64,000 nucleotides of DNA from Clostridium sp. CF012 (GTDB lineage: Bacteria; Bacillota; Clostridia; Clostridiales; Clostridiaceae): the NCBI RefSeq assembly GCF_018861755.1, contig NZ_JAHLEF010000001.1, forward strand, positions 62,001 to 126,000, written 5' to 3'. A program made the position numbers and the translations under genes. Positions 1 through 8,555 of this stretch are shown here, in pieces. Within the stretch, counting starts at the first letter, position 1. The number at the start of each line of letters is the position of its first letter. The notes beneath the pieces are model-generated. The model made no database searches, was not told the DNA's origin, and worked only from the letters and a program-made list of their open reading frames with translations.

Positions 1-808
1 CTGTTTTAGGGGAAATTAAAAGCCCTATTAAAATAGCAGGTATTATCCCAAATATGGGTCCGAAATAAGGTATTATGTTGAAAATTCCATTTATTAAGGA
101 AAGTATTAAAGGAAAATCGATTTTCAAAAAAATCAAAATAAAAAAACTTGCAACAGTTATGAATCCACATAAGATAAGTTGACTTATGATATATTTTCCC
201 AAGACCTTATCAATGTCCTCTATGATTTTCTTTATTACATTTCTACTCTCTGGCGGGAAAATTATTAATGACTTATTGATCATATTTTCACTATCGCTTA
301 AGAAGTAGTATATTATTAAAGGCGAAACCATATAAGTTATCATATTTTCACCAAGGCTCATGATAGAATTTAATAATTTATCAAATATTACAATTATTTG
401 GCCATTTGCTTTGTTATATATGGTGTTTATAATACTACTCATGATTTTATTTTTGTTTAACACTTTTATCTTCATATTTATATTAGTCAAATAATTTCCT
501 AAGTCATTAATTGACTTATCCATATTTAAACTTTCACTAAACAAGGCCGGAATAAGCAACATAAATGATAATAATACTAAACCTGCTAAACCAACTATTA
601 TTAAAGAAGAAGCTACTTTTTTATTTAAACCTTTTTTAATTAAAACCATATACAGAGGTCTTAGTATATAAGATATAATGAAAGAAATAAATACTAAATT
701 TATTAATTGTTTAATAATAGATATTTTCATTGCCATAGTGATTATAATTACCAAAATAATAATACAGATAATAGTAATGCTCAATTTTCTTTTGTTAATT
801 TTTTTCAT
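1..808 (-). CDS. AI-2E family (PerM-like) permease, 3' end cut by window edge
   Basis: The frame reads about 269 residues from an ATG at 808 and runs off the window, so the C-terminus is missing. Several hydrophobic segments are visible. The segment with IPYFGPIFGIIPAILIGLLI near the edge is the conserved glycine/proline-rich stretch of the AI-2E/PerM family. This family is made of polytopic membrane proteins of about 350 residues, some of which act as small-molecule or ion exporters. The start overlaps the end of the upstream PRC-barrel gene by 14 bp, which suggests translational coupling. In many clostridia this pair sits close to the Fe-S/mnmA cluster, as here. The substrate cannot be told from sequence. 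Confidence 0.85.
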   Translation of the reverse strand, partial: MKKINKRKLSITIICIIILVIIITMAMKISIIKQLINLVFISFIISYILRPLYMVLIKKGLNKKVASSLIIVGLAGLVLLSFMLLIPALFSESLNMDKSINDLGNYLTNINMKIKVLNKNKIMSSIINTIYNKANGQIIVIFDKLLNSIMSLGENMITYMVSPLIIYYFLSDSENMINKSLIIFPPESRNVIKKIIEDIDKVLGKYIISQLILCGFITVASFFILIFLKIDFPLILSLINGIFNIIPYFGPIFGIIPAILIGLLISPKT

Positions 809-1301
809 TGGCTTTTTCCTCTACAAAAAAATTATGTGGAACGCTTTTAAAAGAGTACTCATTACAATTTGGAATGTATAAAAGATTTTCTTCACCAAGA
901 ATAAGTTCATTTATTAGCATTATTCTTTTTCCTCTAAGTAAATTTATAATAAATCCTGAAGATACTATGATACCCTTTATATCAAAGGTATCATGAGTAA
1001 AAGTAATCTCCTCCACCATACCAAATATATTATTACATTTGTCTATTACATCCATATTAATAAAGCTATGCAAACATAAATATTCATTTTTATCCACTTT
1101 CTTAACTACCATGCGCTTATTGGAATATATAATGTCTTGTTTTAATACACTTACATTTTTATGAAAAAGTTTATAGGGCGATACTAAAAACCCAATTACT
1201 TTTCCAGCACTAAAATCTATTAACAGGTCTTTGATAAAACCAATTTTTTTACCCTCTACTGTCACAACATCCATTAATATAAAATCTTTACTTTTAAACA
1301 T
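795..1301 (-). CDS. PRC-barrel domain protein
   Basis: The product is 168 residues and begins MFKSKDFILMDVVTVEGKK, the usual opening of a PRC-barrel (H-subunit/RimM-like beta-barrel), followed by FIKDLLIDFSAGKVIGFLV. A second barrel-like repeat (DVIDKCNNIFGMVEEITF) follows. The start at 1301 is chosen because AGGAGA lies 5-6 bases upstream. An in-frame start at 1406 would add 35 residues without a ribosome-binding site. No membrane segment or signal peptide is seen, so the protein is probably cytoplasmic or membrane-associated. It overlaps the AI-2E-family permease gene and probably forms a two-gene unit with it. The molecular function of such stand-alone PRC-barrel proteins is not established. 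Confidence 0.8.
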   Translation of the reverse strand: MFKSKDFILMDVVTVEGKKIGFIKDLLIDFSAGKVIGFLVSPYKLFHKNVSVLKQDIIYSNKRMVVKKVDKNEYLCLHSFINMDVIDKCNNIFGMVEEITFTHDTFDIKGIIVSSGFIINLLRGKRIMLINELILGEENLLYIPNCNEYSFKSVPHNFFVEEKANEKN

Positions 1302-1600
1302 AATATCTCCTACATAAAAACAATTAATTATTATATAGTTATGTTTGCCAATTAGTCTAAAAATTATTACATAAGCTAAAGATAAATGTTGAAAATGAAT
1401 ATTCAACTTCAGTTTAAAACATATGCTTTTGTAAAATATTCGAATAATTATATTGATATACTATATGATTGAATAAGGAAATCTAGTGTTTTGCCTTCGA
1501 AATATATAAAATAAGACTTTCGTTTTATTCACTATTTTGTTAATTCAAATCATTCCTGAGTATCTTGCTTATGAATATGTAAATATTTGAAACAAACTCT
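1302..1600. other. Gene-free AT-rich spacer
   Basis: No plausible gene is seen on either strand. The stretch probably contains the promoter of the minus-strand PRC-barrel/permease pair. A short inverted repeat, GTTGAA...TTCAAC, lies near 1390-1410. The spacer ends at the left arm of the long palindrome. Confidence 0.5.
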
Positions 1601-1832
1601 TTTTTTCTTAGAGAATGCTAACAAAAGTATATATCGCGTAGAATGCGTTGAACAAGCCATAGTAATTCACAATTTATTTTATTTTCAGATGCGTAAAGAA
1701 ACCCGTATGTCTGAGCGAAGCGAGTTTACGGGTTTTAGCATTTGCGAATAAAATAAATTGTAGAATTACTTAGCGACGTGAACGCATTCCTAGCGATATA
1801 TACTTTTCGTTATAGCATCCTCTAAGAAAAAA
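1601..1832. repeat. 232-bp imperfect palindrome
   Basis: The two halves are reverse complements over their whole length, with a few small gaps. Both arms contain, in order, TTTTTTCTTAGAG.ATGCTA, AAAAGTATATATCGC, GAATGCGTT, AGTAATTC, ACAATTTATTTTATT and ACCCGT. By eye the identity is roughly 80%. The centre near 1716 carries CTGAGCGAAGCGAG inside ACCCGTA...TTTACGGGT. The right end lies 8 bp past the stop codon of the NifU-like gene, so RNA from that operon would fold into one very long stem. There is no coding capacity and no transposase. It could be a MITE-like or REP-like element that also works as a bidirectional terminator. Confidence 0.85.
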
Positions 1833-1839
1833 TTCCATT

Positions 1840-2238
1840 CTATTTTAAATCATCTTTCCAAAGCTCAAGATTCTGTGCCCCTCTATAATTATTTATTGCA
1901 TTATGTATAGTTTGTTCTGCCAGCACTGAGCAATGCACTTTTGAGGATGGTAATCCTTCCAGAGCTTCAATAACTGATTTATTGGTTAGTTTCCATGCCT
2001 CCTCTGTGGTTTTACCCTTTACAAGTTCTGTAGCTATGCTAGAAGACGCTATGGCAGACCCGCAACCAAAAGCCTTAAACTTAACATTCTTTATTATATT
2101 ATTTTCAACTTTTATATAAATTTTCATTATATCCCCACAATTTGGATCTCCTGCCTCTCCAATACCGTTAGCATCACCTAGTATTCCAACATTTCTCGGA
2201 CTGTAAAAATGCTCCATAACCTTATCGCTATACATCAT
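1840..2238 (-). CDS. NifU/IscU-type Fe-S cluster scaffold, second copy
   Basis: The product is 132 residues, the length of an IscU-type scaffold without the extra NifU domains. All three cluster-binding cysteine contexts are present: DPNCGD, FGCGSAIASSS and VHCSVLAE. The protein would hold nascent [2Fe-2S] clusters built with sulfur from the cysteine desulfurase. The start at 2238 has AGGAG 7 bases upstream; the next codon is also ATG. This is a clear paralogue of the 3498-3926 gene, and the two copies flank mnmA. It lies downstream of mnmA in the same direction, but a strong hairpin separates them, so it may be transcribed less or independently. The C-terminus is about 10 residues shorter than in the other copy. 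Confidence 0.92.
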   Translation of the reverse strand: MMYSDKVMEHFYSPRNVGILGDANGIGEAGDPNCGDIMKIYIKVENNIIKNVKFKAFGCGSAIASSSIATELVKGKTTEEAWKLTNKSVIEALEGLPSSKVHCSVLAEQTIHNAINNYRGAQNLELWKDDLK

Positions 2239-2339
2239 AATTATTCTCCTTTTCTCTTTATAAATACAGAGGGATACCTAGTCTTTTAACTAGATATCCC
2301 TGCTTAAATTTTCCACCAAAGTAGTTTTATTTATAAAAA

Positions 2340-2403
2340 GCACATTCAAATAAATAACAAGGCAGCATGCTAGTATGTTTATTTATTATTTATTTGAATG
2401 TGC
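2340..2403 (-). terminator. Hairpin between mnmA and second nifU
   Basis: Perfect 18-bp arms (2340-2357 and 2386-2403, GCACATTCAAATAAATAA) enclose a 28-base loop just past the mnmA stop. Outer TTTATAAA copies extend the pairing. It lacks a classic long T-run, so it may be a partial terminator or an mRNA processing or stability stem. Confidence 0.6.
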
Positions 2404-2410
2404 CATGTAT

Positions 2411-3487
2411 TTATAAAACTTCTTCTATTATACCTCCACCCACTACTAGGTTTTCCGAATAAAAAACTACTGATTGTCCTTTAGTTATAGCTCTTTGCTT
2501 ATCATCAAAAACAAGTTTTACCCTATTGTTTTCTAATGGAATCAAAGTAGCAGGTTGTGGTTGTGCAGAATACCTAATCTTAGCTGAAACTCTTAAACTA
2601 GCCTTAAGTTTATCAAATAGAATGAAATTTAAATCTTTTGCGATAAGTTCGGTCTTAAAAATATCTTCTTCGTCACCTAAAACCACTTGGTTAGTTAGTG
2701 GGTTAATATCAGTAACAAAAACAGGCTTTCCTAGTGCTATACCTAGGCCTTTTCGCTGACCTATAGTATAGTACACTATTCCTTTATGTGCTCCTAAAAC
2801 TTTTCCCTTCTTATCAACAAAGTTACCTGCTTTTATTTCCCTACCACTGTACTTTTTAATATAAGCTCCATGGTCGTTGTCAGGTATAAAACAAATCTCT
2901 TGGCTATCCTTTTTTCTAAAAACTTCTAGTCCAATTTTTTCTGCAATATTCCGTATTTCTGGCTTTGAATAGTCTCCACAGGGCATTAAAGTATGACTTA
3001 ATTGATATTGGGTTAAACTATACAAAGCATAGGTTTGATCTTTATGATTATCATCTGCTTTTTTAAGCACATATCTGTCTTCTTGTTTTTCAATTTTAGC
3101 ATAGTGACCTGTAGCTATATAATCTGCTCCAAGTGCCTCCGCTTTCCTTAAAAATTCTTTGAATTTAATATCCTTATTACATACAATACAGGGATTAGGT
3201 GTTCTACCTTCCATATATTCATCAATAAAGTTATCGATAACATTTGTTTTAAAAGCATCCTTAAAATTCATAACATAAAAGGGTATATCTAATACATCTG
3301 CAACACGCCTTGCATCATTCGCAGCAGAAATAGAACAACATCCACCTTCATTTTCTTCATAATCAGGATTATCCTCAGAGAGCTTCATCATAATTCCTAT
3401 AACTTCATAGCCTTGCTCTTTCAAAAGATATGCAGCTACAGAGCTATCCACTCCTCCACTCATTCCAATAACTACTTTTTTTTTCAT
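2411..3487 (-). CDS. mnmA: tRNA-specific 2-thiouridylase MnmA
   Basis: The enzyme makes 2-thiouridine at position 34 of Lys, Glu and Gln tRNAs, using persulfide sulfur supplied ultimately by a cysteine desulfurase. The 358-residue length is normal. The PP-loop ATP site [16 protein letters not shown] is at residues 8-23. The catalytic pair is Cys100 (TPNPCIVC) and Cys199 (SQEICFIPD). The Cys100 context has the CxxC form (PCIVC). The start ATG lies after a short gap from the upstream nifU copy (10 bases). It is part of the iscR-iscS-iscU-mnmA operon, an arrangement common in clostridia that places the sulfur donor and user together. Confidence 0.97.
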   Translation of the reverse strand: MKKKVVIGMSGGVDSSVAAYLLKEQGYEVIGIMMKLSEDNPDYEENEGGCCSISAANDARRVADVLDIPFYVMNFKDAFKTNVIDNFIDEYMEGRTPNPCIVCNKDIKFKEFLRKAEALGADYIATGHYAKIEKQEDRYVLKKADDNHKDQTYALYSLTQYQLSHTLMPCGDYSKPEIRNIAEKIGLEVFRKKDSQEICFIPDNDHGAYIKKYSGREIKAGNFVDKKGKVLGAHKGIVYYTIGQRKGLGIALGKPVFVTDINPLTNQVVLGDEEDIFKTELIAKDLNFILFDKLKASLRVSAKIRYSAQPQPATLIPLENNRVKLVFDDKQRAITKGQSVVFYSENLVVGGGIIEEVL

Positions 3488-3497
3488 CTAATATCCC

Positions 3498-3926
3498 CTA
3501 TTCTCCGTGCACCTCGGCATGTATATCATCGTGTTCTGTGTAATTCCATACTTCAAGTCCAGCTTTGCTTCTATAATCATTAATCGCTTTGTGAATAGCT
3601 TCTTCAGCAAGGACTGAGCAATGCATTTTTATTGGTGGAAGTCCATCTAAAGCTTCAGCTACAGCTTGATTTGTTAATGTCCATGCATCATCTACAGATT
3701 TCCCTTTAATAAGTTCAGTAGCCATACTTGAAGATGCTATAGCAGATCCACAACCAAAAGTTTTAAATTTTGCATCGATTACTATATTATTCTCTACTTT
3801 TAAATAAACCTTCATAATGTCTCCACATTTAGCGTTACCAACTTCACCAATTCCGCTTGCATTCTCAATTTCTCCTACATTTCTTGGGTTTGTAAAATGG
3901 TCCATAACTTTTTCGCTGTATATCAT
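3498..3926 (-). CDS. nifU: NifU/IscU-type Fe-S cluster scaffold, operon copy
   Basis: The product is 142 residues with the three conserved cysteine contexts NAKCGD, FGCGSAIASSS and MHCSVLAE. It is the IscU-type platform on which the adjacent desulfurase assembles clusters. The gene starts 1 base after the desulfurase stop, so translation is probably coupled. The C-terminal tail is acidic and histidine-containing (EHDDIHAEVHGE), which the paralogue at 1840-2238 lacks. The tail might bind metal, but that is only a suggestion. The close match between the two copies indicates a duplication. Confidence 0.94.
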   Translation of the reverse strand: MIYSEKVMDHFTNPRNVGEIENASGIGEVGNAKCGDIMKVYLKVENNIVIDAKFKTFGCGSAIASSSMATELIKGKSVDDAWTLTNQAVAEALDGLPPIKMHCSVLAEEAIHKAINDYRSKAGLEVWNYTEHDDIHAEVHGE

Positions 3927-3927
3927 A

Positions 3928-5112
3928 TTAATTTTCCCCTTTCCTTAAGTAGTCATCGTATAATGGTGACATATCTCTTAATCTTTGAATAATCTTTGGC
4001 ACAGTTGCTAATACAAAATCTACTTCTTCTTCAGTGGTCGCATCACCTAAAGATAATCTTAGGGAACCGTGAGCTATTTCATGTTCAAGACCTATTGCTA
4101 GTAGCACGTGAGATGGATCTAAAGACCCAGATGTACATGCACTTCCGCTAGAAGCTGCTATACCGTTCGCATCTAACATAAGTAGTATGGATTCGCCTTC
4201 TATAAACCTAAAGCATATATTTGAATTACCAGGAAGTCTATTTTCTCCTCTTGGTCCATTTAATCTTGTATGCGGTATTTCTAATAATCCATTCATAAGT
4301 TTATCGCTTAAATAAACTAGCTTTTTATTGTTTTCTTCCATGTTTTGAGTTGCAAGTTCTATAGCTTTACCAAAACCCACTATACAAGCCACATTCTCAG
4401 TACCGGCTCTTCTATTTCTTTCTTGTCCACCACCGTGTATTAAATTATCTATTTTGATACCTTTTTTTACATATAGTGCTCCAACGCCTTTAGGACCATA
4501 AAATTTGTGAGCAGCTATTGATAATAGATCAATATTCATTTCTTTTACGTCTACAGGAATATGTCCTACAGCTTGAACTGCGTCTGTATGGAAAAGTATT
4601 TTCTTACTTCTGCATAATGCGCCTATTTCTTTAATTGGTTCTATTGTTCCAATTTCATTGTTAGCAAACATTACTGATACTAGGATAGTTTTATCTGTAA
4701 TAGCGTTTTCTAAATCTTTAATACTAATAAGACCATATTCATCTACCGGTAAATATGTAATTTCATATCCATTTTTAGCTAAATATTCACAAGTATGTAA
4801 TACAGCATGATGTTCAATTGTTGTTGTTATTATATGATTACCCTTTTTCTTATAAGCAGATGCTATTCCTTTTATTGCCCAGTTATCTGCTTCTGATCCT
4901 CCACCAGTAAAGAAAATTTCATTTTCACTGGCATTTATAGCTCTTGCAATCTTTTCTCTTGAAACATCAATGGCTTTTTTAGTTTCTCTTGCTAGAGTAT
5001 AAATTGAAGATGGATTTCCAAAGTATGTTGTGAAATAAGGAATCATCTCTTCTAAAACTTCTGGTTTAGTATAAGTGGTTGCAGCATGGTCCATGTAAAT
5101 TGATTTATTCAT
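3928..5112 (-). CDS. nifS: Cysteine desulfurase, NifS/IscS type
   Basis: The product is a 394-residue PLP enzyme that removes sulfur from cysteine as an enzyme-bound persulfide. The PLP-binding lysine is Lys203 in SIAAHKFYGPKG. The catalytic cysteine is Cys326 in SSGSACTSG, on a flexible loop as in group I (IscS/NifS) enzymes. The substrate-region motif IEHHAVLHTCEYL is also present. The first codons overlap the end of iscR by 8 bp. It supplies sulfur to the NifU scaffolds and to MnmA downstream. The symbol iscS would be equally defensible. Confidence 0.96.
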   Translation of the reverse strand: MNKSIYMDHAATTYTKPEVLEEMIPYFTTYFGNPSSIYTLARETKKAIDVSREKIARAINASENEIFFTGGGSEADNWAIKGIASAYKKKGNHIITTTIEHHAVLHTCEYLAKNGYEITYLPVDEYGLISIKDLENAITDKTILVSVMFANNEIGTIEPIKEIGALCRSKKILFHTDAVQAVGHIPVDVKEMNIDLLSIAAHKFYGPKGVGALYVKKGIKIDNLIHGGGQERNRRAGTENVACIVGFGKAIELATQNMEENNKKLVYLSDKLMNGLLEIPHTRLNGPRGENRLPGNSNICFRFIEGESILLMLDANGIAASSGSACTSGSLDPSHVLLAIGLEHEIAHGSLRLSLGDATTEEEVDFVLATVPKIIQRLRDMSPLYDDYLRKGEN

Positions 5113-5545
5113 TATCTTTCACTCCTTTATTTAATGTTATTTCATTATAATCATCAACAATATCCTGCAGCGTTATTGAAGAAGTTACACTATCTATACT
5201 GTTTTTAATTTTTTTCCATAATAATCTGGTAGCACAACAATCAACTTTATTGCAGGCACCGTCTTCAACACAATCTGAGATTTCAATTGGTCCTTCAAGC
5301 ACATTAATAACATCATAAATAGTTATTTCCTCTGGTGCTCTATTGAGTATATAACCACCTTGAGCTCCCCTTACGCTTTTAATGAGTTTAGCACGCCTGA
5401 GAGACGAAAATAATTGCTCTAAATAATATTCAGAAATACTTTGTCTTTCAGATATACTTTTTATAGATATAGGTTGTTCTCCATAATTTATAGCTAAATC
5501 TACCATGGCTTTAACACCATATCTTCCCTTAGTAGATAATTTCAT
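5105..5545 (-). CDS. iscR: Rrf2/IscR-type Fe-S sensing transcriptional regulator
   Basis: The product is 146 residues beginning MKLSTKGRYGVKAMVDLA, the classic Rrf2 winged-helix opening. Cysteines at 92, 98 and 104 match the three [2Fe-2S] ligands of E. coli IscR in number and position, with an extra Cys at 103. It probably represses its own operon when cluster supply is adequate. It is the first gene of the iscR-nifS-nifU-mnmA operon. The start at 5545 follows GGAG with good spacing. A consensus promoter lies immediately upstream. Confidence 0.94.
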   Translation of the reverse strand: MKLSTKGRYGVKAMVDLAINYGEQPISIKSISERQSISEYYLEQLFSSLRRAKLIKSVRGAQGGYILNRAPEEITIYDVINVLEGPIEISDCVEDGACNKVDCCATRLLWKKIKNSIDSVTSSITLQDIVDDYNEITLNKGVKDNE

Positions 5546-5592
5546 ATAATCACTCCTTCAAAGTAGAGTGTTTTACTATACTTTCTAGAATT

Positions 5593-5621
5593 ATAATATC
5601 AAATCCTAGTAATCGTGTCAA
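5593..5621 (-). promoter_or_regulatory. Promoter of iscR operon with possible IscR site
   Basis: On the minus strand there is a perfect -35 TTGACA (5616-5621), a 17-base spacer and -10 TATTAT (5593-5598), ending about 50 bases before the iscR start. The spacer contains ATTACTAGGATTTGA. A site between the -35 and -10 would suit autorepression, but the operator assignment is inference. Confidence 0.7.
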
Positions 5622-5795
5622 CTATAAATATCATGATTTTTCATGATTATTTGCATTTATAAGCTGAATTATTGATTTGTCCATTAATAATCCACCTGTA
5701 CATCCAGAATGCTCAAAATATTATATTATAATTAAAGTTATTACATGTTTTATATTCAAACAAAAATTCATATAAAAAGAAATCTTTATTAATTG

Positions 5796-5908
5796 TTGAA
5801 TGGATTAATTATGTATAGTATAATTTATAAAACGATTTGACAGGAGACCCTTCACGCATTTACATCCCATACACTGGGATTTTTATAATTTTAGAGGAGG
5901 TATTAAGA
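5796..5908 (+). promoter_or_regulatory. hisS promoter and leader with small hairpin
   Basis: TTGAAT (5796-5801), a 17-base spacer and TATAAT (5819-5824) form a promoter. The roughly 78-base leader contains ATCCCA-TACAC-TGGGAT followed by TTTTAT (5864-5886), shaped like a weak terminator just before the ribosome-binding site. No T-box element (GGTGG..CCGCG) is present, so any attenuation mechanism is unknown. Confidence 0.5.
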
Positions 5909-7225
5909 ATGAAAGTTGACATTGTAAAACCATCTATTTTACCTGGGTTTATGGAGTTACTGCCAGGGGATCAAATTCAATTTAACAAATTAGCAGATAC
6001 AATAAGGAAGACTTATGAGTGCTTTGGATTTATGCCAATAGATACACCAGTAATAGAGAAATCAGAAATTCTACTGGCAAAAGGAGGAGGCGAAACTGAA
6101 AAGCAAATTTACAGATTTTTAAAGGGTAGTACTGATTTATCCCTTAGATTTGATTTAACTGTGCCCTTAGCAAGATATGTCGCTCAAAATTATAGTTCTT
6201 TGACTTTCCCTTTTAGAAGGTACCAAATTGGCAAAGTTTATAGGGGGGAGAGAAATCAAAAGGGTCGCTTCCGTGAATTTTATCAATGTGACATTGATAT
6301 TGTTGGAAACAACAATTTGAATATTTTGAATGATGCTGAAATACCAAGTATTATTTATTCAGTATTCAATAACCTTGGTTTTCAGGATTTCACCATAAAA
6401 ATAAGTAATAGAAAACTATTAAATGGATTTTTTGAAGCACTAGAAATTGAAGATAGCGCTGATATTTTAAGGGTTATTGATAAGCTAGATAAAATTGGGG
6501 CATCAAATGCCTCTCAGGAGCTATTAAATTGTGGCTTAAGTAATGAAATCGTAGAAAAGATCTTCGAATTTATTAATATAAGTGGGAGTAATCAGGATAT
6601 TTTAACAATACTGAAAAATTTAAATATTTCTAATTCAAACTTTAAAGATGGTGTAGAGGAAATCTCATTAGTTACTAAATATGTAAAATCCTTCGGAGTC
6701 CCTGACGCAAATTTTAAAATAGATTTAAAAATAACCAGAGGTCTTGATTATTATACAGGGACGGTTTATGAAACATTTTTAAATGAATATCCTTCTATTG
6801 GCTCTGTGTGTTCAGGTGGACGCTATGACAACTTAGCAGAATATTATACAAAACAAAAACTACCGGGAGTAGGAATATCAATTGGTCTCACTAGATTGTT
6901 TTATCAATTAAATGAGGCTGGATTCTTTAAAAGCGATACTGATAAGTCTATAACAAAAGTTCTAGTAATACCCCTTGATAATAATATTGATTATGGAATT
7001 TCTCTTGCAAATATTTTAAGGGATAAGGGAGTAATTACAGAAATATATCTTGAGGATGCGAAGATAGTAAAGAAACTTGGCTATGCAGATAAATTGGGTA
7101 TTCCTTTTGTAATTTTAATGGGTGAAAAAGAAGCTGAAAATAAAACAGCTACTATAAAAAATATGTTTACTGGTGAGCAAGTAACTGTTGATTTTAATGA
7201 TGCATATGAAATAGTCAATGCATAA
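5909..7225 (+). CDS. hisS: Histidine--tRNA ligase
   Basis: The product is 438 residues starting MKVDIVKPSILPG. The class II synthetase core is visible: motif 2 region LRFDLTVPLARYVA and RRYQIGKVYRGER, the HisRS signature RGLDYYTGTVYE, the CSGGRYDNL loop, and a C-terminal anticodon-binding region ending near NMFTGEQVTVDF. The start at 5909 is preceded by GAGGAGG. A longer frame from 5837 would run through the leader hairpin and has no ribosome-binding site. HisZ, the catalytically dead paralogue used in histidine biosynthesis, is less likely because the RGLDYYTG and GGRYDNL signatures are intact. Whether this is the only hisS in the genome cannot be judged here. Confidence 0.9.
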   Translation: MKVDIVKPSILPGFMELLPGDQIQFNKLADTIRKTYECFGFMPIDTPVIEKSEILLAKGGGETEKQIYRFLKGSTDLSLRFDLTVPLARYVAQNYSSLTFPFRRYQIGKVYRGERNQKGRFREFYQCDIDIVGNNNLNILNDAEIPSIIYSVFNNLGFQDFTIKISNRKLLNGFFEALEIEDSADILRVIDKLDKIGASNASQELLNCGLSNEIVEKIFEFINISGSNQDILTILKNLNISNSNFKDGVEEISLVTKYVKSFGVPDANFKIDLKITRGLDYYTGTVYETFLNEYPSIGSVCSGGRYDNLAEYYTKQKLPGVGISIGLTRLFYQLNEAGFFKSDTDKSITKVLVIPLDNNIDYGISLANILRDKGVITEIYLEDAKIVKKLGYADKLGIPFVILMGEKEAENKTATIKNMFTGEQVTVDFNDAYEIVNA

Positions 7226-7245
7226 ACCAAAATCTCATAAAAAAT

Positions 7246-7287
7246 ATTATTGTCTCTCAAATGTATTAACTTTTGCGAGACAATAAT
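7246..7287 (+). terminator. Hairpin after hisS
   Basis: Perfect 11-bp arms ATTATTGTCTC (7246-7256) and GAGACAATAAT (7277-7287) follow the hisS stop. There is no long T-run, so the termination strength is uncertain. Confidence 0.55.
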
Positions 7288-7318
7288 AGGTATAAGCCTA
7301 ACCAAAGGAGATTAATAT

Positions 7319-8512
7319 ATGGATTTAAATAGGAATAAAAAGTGGGTAGAGGATATTAATTTCTTATCCTCTGAGCTTCCACTAAAACATAAGAATTTAT
7401 TTTTTCAAAAGAGTAAAGAGGATTTTTTCAAGGAAATAGCTAGTTTAAAAATGAACATTGACTCACTTAGTGATTATGAAATAAAACTGCAAATCGCGAA
7501 AATTGTTGCCTCGATGCGAGATGCTCACACCTCTGTGCCCTTAAACGTTACTCTCCTACTCCCCCTAGAATTGTATTGGTTTTCTGATGGAATCTACGTA
7601 ACAGCTACACTTCCACAGTACAAGGAAATACTATATTGTAAAATAACAAAAGTAAATAAACTTGAGATAGAAGAAGTTATTAATAGTTTAAGCTCCATTA
7701 TTTCCTATGAAAACGAAACCTACCTCAAATCACAACTTCCTAAATACTTCCCTGCTATTGAACTACTATACGATTTGGGACTTGTTAATGATATTGATAC
7801 TTTAGAATTAACCTTTGAAGACAAAAACAAGAAAACAAGAACTTTAGAACTAAAATCTCTGCCACTTAGAGACTGGAGAGAAAAACATAGTTTAATTAAT
7901 AATGATTTAGTACATAGCAATAATTTACCGCTTTATAGAAGAAACAGCTCCAAAAATTACTGGTTCGAATACATAGATGTTGCAAGCATTGTGTACCTTA
8001 AATATAATGCTTGTAGGGACATGTTACCTATAGATGTGTTTACCTTTTGCAAAAAACTGGTACAGTTCATTGAAGATCATGCTGTAGAAAAACTAATAAT
8101 TGATTTGCGAAATAACTTTGGCGGCAACTCCTCATTATTAACTCCCTTTATTGAGGATATAAAAGCTTGTGATAAAATCAATAAAATAGGCAAACTTTTT
8201 GTAATAATAGGACGAGAGACCTTTTCTTCTGCCCTGCTAAATGCCTTTTTCTTCAAAAAAAACACCTCAGCAATATTTTTAGGTGAACCCACTGGTGGAA
8301 AGCCCAACTGCTATGGTGAGCTAAAGAGGTTTACTTTAAAAAATTCTGGACTTACAGTTTGTTACTCTACTCAATATTACAAAATTATTGAAGATGATAC
8401 TCTGCCATCACTTTTACCAGATGTTAATATAGCTCTAACTATACAAGATTATGTTAATAATCAGGATCCATGTTTTGAATACATTATTAATAAAGTCACC
8501 TTTTCCACATAA
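7319..8512 (+). CDS. S41 family (C-terminal processing-like) peptidase
   Basis: The product is 397 residues. The C-terminal half carries the S41 core: VEKLIIDLRNNFGGNSS, then IIGRETFSSALLNA, whose serine sits where the S41 nucleophile is expected, then LGEPTGGKPNCYGE. The N-terminal part resembles the helical region seen in many clostridial S41 homologues (KIVASMRDAHTSV). There is no signal peptide or PDZ domain that I can recognise, so it is predicted to be cytoplasmic. AAAGGAG precedes the ATG with good spacing. The downstream class V aminotransferase gene begins 43 bases later in the same direction, so the two may be co-transcribed. The substrate is unknown. Confidence 0.8.
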   Translation: MDLNRNKKWVEDINFLSSELPLKHKNLFFQKSKEDFFKEIASLKMNIDSLSDYEIKLQIAKIVASMRDAHTSVPLNVTLLLPLELYWFSDGIYVTATLPQYKEILYCKITKVNKLEIEEVINSLSSIISYENETYLKSQLPKYFPAIELLYDLGLVNDIDTLELTFEDKNKKTRTLELKSLPLRDWREKHSLINNDLVHSNNLPLYRRNSSKNYWFEYIDVASIVYLKYNACRDMLPIDVFTFCKKLVQFIEDHAVEKLIIDLRNNFGGNSSLLTPFIEDIKACDKINKIGKLFVIIGRETFSSALLNAFFFKKNTSAIFLGEPTGGKPNCYGELKRFTLKNSGLTVCYSTQYYKIIEDDTLPSLLPDVNIALTIQDYVNNQDPCFEYIINKVTFST

Positions 8513-8555
8513 ACCTAATACTATATACTGTGAATAATAATGCGGGAGGAGTATT

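Noticed and set aside
678-996. Plus-strand frames over the AI-2E-family permease and PRC-barrel genes
   Set aside because: They are antisense to two recognisable gene families and have no family resemblance of their own.
2340-2403. Dispersed repeat family with the hairpin at 12099-12150 (shared TTCAAAT)
   Set aside because: The similarity is limited to a few AT-rich bases, and both are adequately explained as separate hairpins.
5837-5908. Longer N-terminus for hisS
   Set aside because: It would cross the leader hairpin, and the GAGGAGG site points to the ATG at 5909.
5909-7225. HisZ (ATP phosphoribosyltransferase regulatory subunit) instead of HisRS
   Set aside because: The RGLDYYTGTVYE and GGRYDNL signatures and the C-terminal anticodon-binding region favour a true synthetase, and no his operon genes adjoin.
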